The notes below the pieces were generated by a model that saw only the letters and a list, made by a program, of their open reading frames with translations, did not search any database and had not been told where the DNA came from. Shown here piece after piece: positions 1-5,736 of a DNA stretch of 6,074 nucleotides. Source of the stretch: Acidimicrobiaceae bacterium UBA2093 (GTDB lineage Bacteria > Actinomycetota > Acidimicrobiia > Acidimicrobiales > Ilumatobacteraceae); assembly GCA_002331255.1 (NCBI GenBank), contig DCZD01000022.1:1-6074 (forward strand), read 5' to 3'. The stretch's first letter is position 1. Each line of letters opens with the position of its first letter. Made by a program: the position numbers and the translations under genes.

Positions 1-987
1 TACGACATCGTCGGCGTAACGATGCGTCTCTGGGGAGGCAAGACCGAGCTCGGATGATCCTCGGTCAGTGATGTCGACGATGCGCGCCGAGTTGCCCAAC
101 AACTCGATGTCGACCATCTGGTGTTCAACTTTGCCGAAGACTTCGATGCTCATGTCGTCGACCCGTATGTCCGCGCGCATGCGTCTGGAATCACCCCCAA
201 TCCGTGTGTGGAGTGCAATCGACACCTCAAGTTCGACAGACTCCTCGAGCGAGCCGACGCGCTCGGCTTCGATGCTGTGGCGACGGGGCATCATGCGCGC
301 ATCAATGCCGATGACAGAGGAATTCTGCGCGTCACTCGTGGTGCCGACATGCAAAAAGACCAGAGTTACGTGGTGCACATGTTGCAAGGTCGTGCGTTGG
401 ATCGCACCTTGTTCCCGGTTGGCGGGCTCACCAAGTCAGATGTACGTGCGATCGCTTCATCGCACGGCTTACGGACGGCGAGCAAGCCTGACAGCCAAGA
501 TGTCTGCTTTATCCAGTCGACTGCTGGCCGCGAAGGATTCTTGGCCAAGCGCATGGAGTTCAATTCAGCCGACGTCGTCGACACCGAAGGGCGTCCGGCC
601 GGTGACGTCGCAGCAGTCGAGTTGGTGACTATCGGTCAACGACGTGGGCTCAACCTTGGCGGTGGCGACAAGCGTTACGTGGTTGATGTAGACGTGAAGA
701 CCCGCCGAGTCGTCGTTGGCTCAGAGAATGATCTGCTCACCAATGAAGTAGTCGTGAAGCAGCTGTGTTGGCCACATGGAAGTGACGAACCTTTGAGCAC
801 GTGTGACGTTCTCGTGCAGGGCAGTGCGCATGGTGCGCGACATGCGGCCTCCATCACGATGGAGTCCGACGACACCGTGCGTCTCACGTGGAACAAGGCC
901 CAACGGCGCATCGCTCCCGGTCAGACCGTCGTGTTTTATGACCTCACCGACACGTATGTGGTCGGCGGGGGAATTGTCACTTCTTGA
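1..987 (+). CDS. mnmA: tRNA-specific 2-thiouridylase MnmA (5' partial, with an in-frame TGA at 55-57)
   Basis: MnmA activates U34 of the Lys, Glu and Gln tRNAs with ATP and inserts sulfur delivered by a cysteine desulfurase relay, giving the wobble 2-thiouridine in the cytoplasm. The frame opens at base 1 with YDIVGVTMRLWGG, so the start codon and the N-terminal SGGVDSS-type P-loop lie upstream of the window. Visible motifs are TPNPCVECNRHLKF (catalytic Cys codon 214-216), ATGHHAR, KDQSYVV, SQDVCFIQ (second catalytic Cys codon 505-507), GQRRGLNLGGG, and a C-terminal beta-barrel ending APGQTVVFYD...GGGIV. The frame is interrupted by TGA at 55-57, between ...KTELG and SSVSDVDDARRVA, where homologues have Cys. 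The frame is the same on both sides, so this is a substitution and not a frameshift. Read as a stop, the only long downstream ORF begins at GTG 121 and would lack the ATP-binding half, so the gene would be broken. The end overlaps the convergent gene by 11 bp. Identity is secure; functional status is not. Confidence 0.9.
42..66. repeat. Perfect 7-bp inverted repeat with the mnmA TGA in its loop
   Basis: GACCGAG at 42-48 is exactly complementary to CTCGGTC at 60-66, and the 11-nt loop (49-59) contains the in-frame TGA at 55-57. The residues encoded by the left arm (around KTEL) look atypical beside the MnmA family. The repeat could therefore reflect hairpin-templated mutation or a local sequence artefact. 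It is not laid out like a bacterial SECIS element, in which the hairpin follows the UGA. Confidence 0.55.
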
Positions 988-1852
988 GACGTGCCATAGC
1001 GGCGTCTAACTGCCGTGGCGCTGTGGAAAACGATGACACGTGCAGTGCGTCGGTGGTGCCGAGCACTTGACGCGTGATTGGTGCAAGAACAACTTTGTCC
1101 GCAGCTGTCAACGACACGACAAGTCGTCGACCGAACACACCACCCGTCAGGTCTGCCTCTTCACCCGGGCCATCTGCAGTGCGAACATCTGCGAGGTTCG
1201 CATGTCGCACCATGAACGTTTCCGCGAGTACCAAGTGGTCATGTACGACGAGACCGGCAGGAACGACGACCAACCAACGCCGTGAAAGTTGATGTAGGCG
1301 TCGAGGAACCTTGAATGATGCTGCGACGGCGATGAGTGTCACGGCGATGCCGGCCGCGTACGAGCGCGCCGCAAGAAGCAACGGTCCGGAGATGATTGCC
1401 GCGGTGTACCCAAGTTGCACGAGTGCCGCTGGAAGCACGTAGGGGAATGGTGTGCGCAGGGGATACCTAGTCTCGTCGCCATATGCACCAGCTTGAACCA
1501 TTGCCGTTGAAACCCGTGTCGTGCAGGCGAGCGCAGCGGCGCACGCGATAGCGACAAGTGCCAACGTCATCGCAACCGTCGCATTGTTTTCGGTGATGCC
1601 GTATGACACTTGTGAGGCGACGAGTGCGACCATCGGCACCGTGACGAGACGGACCACGGTGAGACCGATTGGGGTGAGAGCAATTGACGACAACAGTCCG
1701 GAGGCACCTATGGCCCAGCCTCCGACGATGAGTACGACATTGACAGGTGTTGAGTGATGGGCGGCCACATGCCATGGAGATGCGAGCAGTAAGGCGACCC
1801 ACGACGCACGCAGAATCCACATCAGAGAGTTTGATGATGTGCCCACCCTCAT
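977..1852 (-). CDS. Conserved-type multi-pass membrane protein of unknown function
   Basis: This 291-residue protein is not one I recognise. Hydrophobic segments, likely membrane-spanning, are at about residues 10-30, 36-57, 62-80, 90-110, 137-160 and 163-180. A basic stretch (KVPRRLHQLSRR, about 180-191) follows, then a largely soluble C-terminal part (about 192-291) of alternating beta-like hydrophobics (RWLVVVPAGLVVHDHLVLAE). That tail could be a small PH-like or other beta-rich cytoplasmic domain; this is inference. The charge pattern suggests a cytoplasmic C-terminus. The ATG at 1850-1852 is chosen because GGAG (1859-1862 on the complement) lies 6 nt upstream. The stop (TGA, complement of 977-979) lies inside the 3' end of mnmA, so the two genes overlap tail to tail by 11 bp with no room for a separate terminator. 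It is divergent from the MetE-like gene and shares an 89-bp promoter region with it. No catalytic motif, transporter signature or signal-peptidase site stands out. Confidence 0.8.
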   Translation of the reverse strand: MRVGTSSNSLMWILRASWVALLLASPWHVAAHHSTPVNVVLIVGGWAIGASGLLSSIALTPIGLTVVRLVTVPMVALVASQVSYGITENNATVAMTLALVAIACAAALACTTRVSTAMVQAGAYGDETRYPLRTPFPYVLPAALVQLGYTAAIISGPLLLAARSYAAGIAVTLIAVAASFKVPRRLHQLSRRWLVVVPAGLVVHDHLVLAETFMVRHANLADVRTADGPGEEADLTGGVFGRRLVVSLTAADKVVLAPITRQVLGTTDALHVSSFSTAPRQLDAAMARLKK

Positions 1853-1858
1853 AGTGTG

Positions 1859-1862
1859 CTCC
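1859..1862 (-). promoter_or_regulatory. Ribosome binding site of the membrane-protein gene
   Basis: On the complement, GGAG is followed by six bases (CACACT) and then ATG. This is a standard Shine-Dalgarno distance and supports the start at 1852. Confidence 0.6.
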
Positions 1863-1863
1863 G

Positions 1864-1883
1864 CTGAGGCGTCTGAACCTCAG
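1864..1883. promoter_or_regulatory. Inverted repeat in the divergent promoter region
   Basis: CTGAGG (1864-1869) and CCTCAG (1878-1883) form a perfect 6-bp inverted repeat separated by 8 bp. It lies between two divergent genes, close to the membrane-protein start. It could be an operator for a dimeric regulator or a leader hairpin. A possible -10 hexamer for the rightward gene, TAAAGT at 1890-1895, lies just beside it, but no convincing -35 was found. Confidence 0.35.
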
Positions 1884-1928
1884 TCTCAATAAAGTCGAAA
1901 ACGACGATTGGTGTCGCCACTTCGAGGG

Positions 1929-1935
1929 AAAGGGG
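1929..1935 (+). promoter_or_regulatory. Ribosome binding site deciding the start of the MetE-like gene
   Basis: AAAGGGG sits 6 nt before the ATG at 1942. The in-frame TTG at 1936 touches this site directly and would have no spacing, so the ATG is preferred. Confidence 0.65.
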
Positions 1936-1941
1936 TTGCTC

Positions 1942-3060
1942 ATGGCTGAACGACCGCAGGCCGAGCCTGTGAACTCTGGGAAAGTGTCGACTGGCAACGT
2001 TCTCGTTGGGGAGATGGCCACGGAGAGTGCCGCTGTCGATGTCATCGCGCCGTGTTCGACAATGGGCGTCGGCAGCCTTCCTCACCGCGACGCGGCCACG
2101 GCGGCTGAATTCGCATGGACCACGACGACGATCCCGACACTTCCGACGCTTCCACGCAGGTCACCAGCTGAAGGCATGATCGCACAGGCGCTCGTTGGAA
2201 TCGAGGGAGTGACCGTGGGTCAGTACGGTGGCATCAACGTCGATACCCAAGTACTCGAGCGTGACGTGCCCACCACCGTTGATTTTCTCGCTGATGCATT
2301 CGGCGGGTATCGCGCATTTTTTGAAGCAGCGCGACGGGAACCGGTGCGAGTCGCCACGCCTGTCGTGAAGTGGCAATGTGTGGGACCCGTCACGTTGGGC
2401 AATGCCTTTCGCCGTGTGGGACTCGCAACACCAGTCGCTTTCTCGCTGTCCTTGCGTGCGGTACGTGCCCACATTCGCGCGGTGCAGAGACAGATGGAAG
2501 AGGTTTTTCCGCTGGCTCGTCAACTTGTCGTGCTTGATGAGCCAGCACTTACCTCACCGATGTTCGACGACATCGGAATGTCGTCTGACGACCTCGTCGA
2601 TCTTGTGAGTGGCGCACTTGCAGTCATCGGACATGAGCACCTTTCCGGTGTGCACTGTTGTGGCGATCTTGACTGGCCTGTCTTGTTCTCAGTTGGTTCA
2701 TCGGTCATTTCCGTGCCTGTGCCCAGTGACGAAGCTCTTGACCAGCTGCTCACGCATTCAAGTCGACTCGCAGAAATGTTGAAGCGCGGCGGAATGATCG
2801 CCTGGGGAGTCGTGCGCACCGATGGTCCGATAGCACAGACACCCGAACGTGCCTGGCGACGCCTGTCAGATGTGTGGTCGTCGCTTGCTGCAGCCGGACT
2901 CGATCGAGAGTTGCTGCAGTCACACAGTTTTTTCAGCCCGGCCTGCGGGTTGGGCACGCATACCGACGATGTGGCACGTCATGTGTTCGAACTTCTGTCG
3001 GAAGTGGCAGGACGTGCTTTGCAACAGGCGTCTCATGCCATTGCCACACCTGGCTCCTAG
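1942..3060 (+). CDS. Stand-alone MetE C-terminal-domain-like protein (UROD/MetE barrel superfamily)
   Basis: This 372-residue protein resembles the C-terminal (catalytic) barrel of cobalamin-independent methionine synthase MetE, without the N-terminal half. That enzyme transfers a methyl group from a folate to homocysteine at a zinc site. Motifs seen (numbered from ATG 1942) are GVGSLPH near residues 42-48, LDEPAL near 198-203 (compare DEPAL in MetE), VHCC with H238 and C240 as the His-x-Cys metal pair, and SPACGLGT with C335 as the later Cys ligand. The position expected to carry MetE's Glu ligand reads VISVPVP, with no acid aligned, so the metal site is altered. Actinobacteria carry such a lone barrel next to ligA (Rv3015c in M. 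tuberculosis, from memory), where it is annotated as a methionine synthase-like protein. The true substrate is unknown. The first 40 or so residues look unstructured. The gene ends 12 bp before ligA on the same strand, so cotranscription is likely. A TTG at 1936 is an alternative start. Confidence 0.82.
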   Translation: MAERPQAEPVNSGKVSTGNVLVGEMATESAAVDVIAPCSTMGVGSLPHRDAATAAEFAWTTTTIPTLPTLPRRSPAEGMIAQALVGIEGVTVGQYGGINVDTQVLERDVPTTVDFLADAFGGYRAFFEAARREPVRVATPVVKWQCVGPVTLGNAFRRVGLATPVAFSLSLRAVRAHIRAVQRQMEEVFPLARQLVVLDEPALTSPMFDDIGMSSDDLVDLVSGALAVIGHEHLSGVHCCGDLDWPVLFSVGSSVISVPVPSDEALDQLLTHSSRLAEMLKRGGMIAWGVVRTDGPIAQTPERAWRRLSDVWSSLAAAGLDRELLQSHSFFSPACGLGTHTDDVARHVFELLSEVAGRALQQASHAIATPGS

Positions 3061-3072
3061 TGTGGGTTGTTG

Positions 3073-5169
3073 ATGGCAACGAAGAAGAAGGCGATGTCAG
3101 CTGAGAGCAAGCGCTCCAGCATCGAACGCCGTGCGACGGAACTACGAGATCTCATCCGTCATCACAACGACCGTTATTACGCAGAGGACACTCCCGAGAT
3201 AAGTGACGCCGAATACGACGCGCTAGTCAAAGAATTGGCGCGCATCGAAGCGGAACATCCTGAATTGGTGACACTCGACTCGCCGACCGCCACCGTGGGT
3301 GGAGGCTCATTCACCACATTCGCACCGGTCATTCATGCAGTGCCGATGACAAGCCTCGACAACGCGATGGATAGCGATGAATTGCACGCATGGGGAGAGC
3401 GAGTCGCAAAGGGTCTCGGCGGAGCCGAATGTTCCTATGTATGCGAACTCAAGATCGACGGTCTGGCCATCAGCATCCGATATGAGAAGGGTGTACTGGT
3501 GCAGGCCGCCACACGCGGCGATGGGAAAGTGGGGGAAGACGTCACTGCCAATGTGGCAACCATCGCCACTTTGCCCAAGACGCTCAAAGGAACCGCAAAG
3601 CACCCAGTGCCCGAGGTTCTGGAAGTGCGTGGCGAGGTCTACATGTCGATTGAGGCGTTCCAACGTCTGCGCGCCGACAAAGAATCTGAAAATGCACGCC
3701 GTGCTGCTGAAGGTCGCGGCCCACTATCCGTACCGGTGAACCCGCGTAACGCCGGCGCAGGAAGCCTTCGTCAGAAGGATCCACGTATTACCGCCGACCG
3801 CGACCTCAGTCTGTGGTGCTATCAACTCGGTGAGGTGCGCGGCGGGCCTGATTTCAGTCACCATCACGACACCCTCGAGTTCTTGAAGTCCCTCGGCTTT
3901 CCAGTGAACCCCGAGATCCGTGCAGTGGGCACGCTCACCGATGTCTATGCATTCTGTGACACGTGGAGAGAACGTCGACACGAACTGCCCTACGACATCG
4001 ATGGAGTCGTGGTCAAAGTCGATGATCTTCGCCAGCGCGAAACGCTTGGCTTCACTTCTCGTGCTCCGCGCTGGGCAATCGCGTTCAAGTTCCCACCCGA
4101 AGAGCGCAACACGGTGTTGAAAGACATCCAGGTGTCAATCGGACGCACCGGCCGCGCCACCCCGTTTGCGGTGCTCCAACCAGTATTTGTCGGCGGGTCG
4201 ACAGTGAGTATGGCGACACTGCACAATCGCGATCAGGTTGCTCTAAAGGACGTGCGACCAGGCGACACGGTCGTCGTGCGTAAAGCAGGAGATGTCATTC
4301 CTGAAGTGGTCGGCCCGGTGTTGTCACTTCGACCGAAGAAATCAGAACCCTGGGAGTTTCCGGAGACGTGCCCGTGTCCGTTGAAGAGCACTTTGGTGAA
4401 GCCCGATGATCAAGCCGACACGCGATGTGTTGAGCCATCGTGTCCTTTCCAGCGTGACCAGCGCATCATCCATTTTGCATCGCGTGGCGGAATGGACATC
4501 GAAGGTCTCGGTGAGCGAACAGTGTTCGCTCTGTCCGACGCAGGTTGTGTGTCAGATGTCGGCGACTTGTACTTCGTGACGATCGATCAGCTGCTACAAC
4601 TCGAAGGCTTTGCTGACATCAGCGCAAGGAATCTCATCGATTCAATTGCATCGTCGCGGACACGACCGCTTCCGAAGTTGCTCACGGCTCTTGGTATCAA
4701 ACATCTTGGACCCGCAGCCTCCGAGTCGCTCGCCACCGAGTTCGCGACCCTTGACGTGATTGCATCGGCTTCGAACGAGAAACTTGCGTCTGTCGAAGGT
4801 GTCGGTGATGTCATTGCCCAGTCGGTCTCCTCGTGGTTTATGAAGGCGGAGAACAAGGCGATCATTGAGAAGTTGCGTGCTGCGGGTGTTGACTTCGGGC
4901 GAGTCGAGCGCAGCTCAGAGCCACAGACGTTGGCCGGCAAAGCTGTGGTGGTGACGGGCACGCTCGCGAATTACTCACGTGACGGTGCTGAAGCAGCCAT
5001 CAAGGCTCGTGGAGGAAAGAGCCCGGGAAGTGTCAGCGCCAAGACTTTCGCTGTCGTCGTCGGAAGCGAACCAGGTGCGAGCAAAGTCACCAAGGCTGAG
5101 CAGTTGGGTGTTCCGATGCTCGACGAAAAGGGTTTTGAGCACATGCTTGCCACGGGCACTTTGCCATAG
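3073..5169 (+). CDS. ligA: NAD+-dependent DNA ligase LigA
   Basis: LigA seals 3'-OH/5'-phosphate nicks in duplex DNA using NAD+ as AMP donor. It joins Okazaki fragments and completes repair, and it is normally essential. The protein is full length (698 residues from ATG 3073). Domains in order: NAD+-binding Ia domain (about 25-75, with RYYAEDTPEISDAEYD); nucleotidyltransferase domain (about 80-325) with active-site ELKIDG (K127, adenylated Lys), LEVRGE, and DIDGVVVK, followed by WAIAFKF; OB fold (about 330-418, IGRTGRATPFAVLQPV); Cys4 zinc finger (C433, C435, C452, C457); helix-hairpin-helix domain (about 465-590, with DIEGLGE, LGIKHLG, VEGVGD); C-terminal BRCT domain (about 618-698, VVTGTL, GG, SVSAKT, LGVPMLDE). 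All ligase motifs appear intact. The first zinc knuckle is CPCP (Cys-x-Cys) instead of the common Cys-x2-Cys. The ATG at 3073 has only a weak GTGGG 6 nt upstream. TTG 3067 and ATG 3094 are alternatives, and the latter loses only a short Lys-rich leader. Confidence 0.97.
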   Translation: MATKKKAMSAESKRSSIERRATELRDLIRHHNDRYYAEDTPEISDAEYDALVKELARIEAEHPELVTLDSPTATVGGGSFTTFAPVIHAVPMTSLDNAMDSDELHAWGERVAKGLGGAECSYVCELKIDGLAISIRYEKGVLVQAATRGDGKVGEDVTANVATIATLPKTLKGTAKHPVPEVLEVRGEVYMSIEAFQRLRADKESENARRAAEGRGPLSVPVNPRNAGAGSLRQKDPRITADRDLSLWCYQLGEVRGGPDFSHHHDTLEFLKSLGFPVNPEIRAVGTLTDVYAFCDTWRERRHELPYDIDGVVVKVDDLRQRETLGFTSRAPRWAIAFKFPPEERNTVLKDIQVSIGRTGRATPFAVLQPVFVGGSTVSMATLHNRDQVALKDVRPGDTVVVRKAGDVIPEVVGPVLSLRPKKSEPWEFPETCPCPLKSTLVKPDDQADTRCVEPSCPFQRDQRIIHFASRGGMDIEGLGERTVFALSDAGCVSDVGDLYFVTIDQLLQLEGFADISARNLIDSIASSRTRPLPKLLTALGIKHLGPAASESLATEFATLDVIASASNEKLASVEGVGDVIAQSVSSWFMKAENKAIIEKLRAAGVDFGRVERSSEPQTLAGKAVVVTGTLANYSRDGAEAAIKARGGKSPGSVSAKTFAVVVGSEPGASKVTKAEQLGVPMLDEKGFEHMLATGTLP

Positions 5170-5183
5170 ACGACATCCGTCGT
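5170..5183. terminator. Possible weak bidirectional terminator hairpin between convergent genes
   Basis: ACGAC (5170-5174) and GTCGT (5179-5183) form a 5-bp stem with a 4-nt loop. The hairpin lies exactly in the 16-bp gap between the ends of ligA and the convergent gene. No U-run follows on either strand, so intrinsic termination would be weak. The position is suggestive, the structure is not. Confidence 0.22.
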
Positions 5184-5185
5184 GG

Positions 5186-5665
5186 TCAATTCGACGTGAA
5201 CTCCCACGTGAAAAACTTTGATTCGTTGCGTGACTCATCGATCTTCCAATAGATCACGGTTGCCTTGTGAAGTCCCTGTTTCAATTGCTCCACGGGTGCG
5301 CCTTCTTGCGGAGTGAAGGAGATGGTGAAGTTTCCTGCGTCGTAGATTGCTGTCGGCGGCAAATCAATCTGTGAACCGGGCTTTGGTACTCCGGGTCCTG
5401 AAATCACGTCGTCCAGACGCGTCACAGGCAACTCGATGCCATCGACAATAAGTACGGCTTCGTAGGGGTCGAAGAAGTCGACACTGATCTGACTCTGGCG
5501 CAAGACGGTGTCGCCAGGTCCGGGAGTGATCGTGGCGATTTCGTCGGGCAAGCGTTGGGCATCGCGACCGGTGACCGCCTGACCGAGACCCACCACGATG
5601 AGCGCCAAGCCAAGCCCAACGACAGTGCTGACGGCCAATCGGCGGGCATTTCGGGGGGTTTTCAC
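5186..5665 (-). CDS. Membrane-anchored exported protein with Ig-like/CopC-like domain, function unknown
   Basis: The product is 159 residues from GTG 5665. The N-terminus is short and basic (KTPRNARR), followed by one hydrophobic helix at about residues 10-30 (VVGLGLALIVVGLG), which fits a signal anchor with the rest outside the cell. The remainder (about 40-159) looks like one beta-sandwich: ITPGPGDTVLRQSQISVDF at its start and GLHKATVIYWKI...TWEF at its end. This pattern is shared by CopC-like and bacterial Ig-like folds. No copper-binding His/Met cluster, lipobox Cys or catalytic motif is visible, so it is not called CopC. GTG 5665 is chosen because it puts the basic N-terminus directly before the helix. 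TTG 5716 and GTG 5713 would add 16-17 residues with no ribosome site. A weak -10-like GAGAAT just upstream (complement of 5672-5677) suggests a possible leaderless start. It converges on ligA with a 16-bp gap and is divergent from the kinase-like gene. Confidence 0.75.
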   Translation of the reverse strand: MKTPRNARRLAVSTVVGLGLALIVVGLGQAVTGRDAQRLPDEIATITPGPGDTVLRQSQISVDFFDPYEAVLIVDGIELPVTRLDDVISGPGVPKPGSQIDLPPTAIYDAGNFTISFTPQEGAPVEQLKQGLHKATVIYWKIDESRNESKFFTWEFTSN

Positions 5666-5691
5666 GCCTCTATTCTCGCCGCCAGCGGGCC

Positions 5692-5716
5692 TTGAACCCC
5701 CACTTAGGGGCACCAA
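5692..5716. promoter_or_regulatory. Interrupted inverted repeat in the second divergent promoter region
   Basis: TTG-N3-CCCC (5692-5701) mirrors GGGG-N3-CAA (5707-5716) around ACTTA. The seven outer and inner positions pair, and three intermediate ones do not. It is centred in the 71 bp between the two divergent starts, which fits an operator shared by both genes. This is a positional inference only. Confidence 0.3.
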
Positions 5717-5720
5717 ACGG

Positions 5721-5726
5721 TAGCGT
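5721..5726 (+). promoter_or_regulatory. Possible -10 hexamer for the kinase-like gene (leaderless start)
   Basis: TAGCGT fits the actinobacterial TANNNT -10 pattern. It ends 10 nt before ATG 5737, so transcription could begin at or near the start codon. The lack of a good Shine-Dalgarno sequence before that ATG agrees with a leaderless message. No well-spaced -35 was found. Confidence 0.25.
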
Positions 5727-5736
5727 CGAATGGGTC

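Noticed and set aside
55..57. UGA read as tryptophan (altered genetic code).
   Set aside because: TGA ends mnmA and the membrane-protein gene, and Trp codons elsewhere are TGG. The position calls for Cys, not Trp.
55..91. Possible bacterial SECIS hairpin after the mnmA TGA (CTCGG 60-64 with CCGAG 87-91).
   Set aside because: The 5-bp stem has a 22-nt loop with no convincing inner stem or typical apical loop. The stronger pairing partner of CTCGGTC lies upstream of the TGA. No selenocysteine machinery is visible in the window.
68..628. Open frame of 186 codons on the + strand.
   Set aside because: It overlaps mnmA in another frame. The product is Ser/Met/Arg-rich with no domain pattern, as expected for a shadow of GC-rich coding DNA.
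1894..1905. Small hairpin GTCG-AAAA-CGAC upstream of the MetE-like gene.
   Set aside because: A 4-bp stem is too short to support as a regulatory structure, and CGAC can pair equally with GTCG at 1913-1916. It does not reach the ribosome site.
1467..2045. Long minus-strand frame crossing the divergent promoter region.
   Set aside because: It overlaps both the membrane-protein gene and the start of the MetE-like gene. Its product is Arg/His/Ser-rich without recognisable structure, while both overlapped genes have ribosome sites and sensible proteins.
2520..2957. 145-codon minus-strand frame inside the MetE-like gene.
   Set aside because: It is an antisense shadow, Ser/Thr/Arg-rich and of low complexity, fully inside a gene with clear family motifs.
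5194..5209. Hairpin ACGTG-N6-CACGT near the end of the minus-strand anchored-protein gene.
   Set aside because: It lies inside the coding sequence. The A-run following on the + strand is not a U-run on either transcript in the right place, so it is not a terminator.
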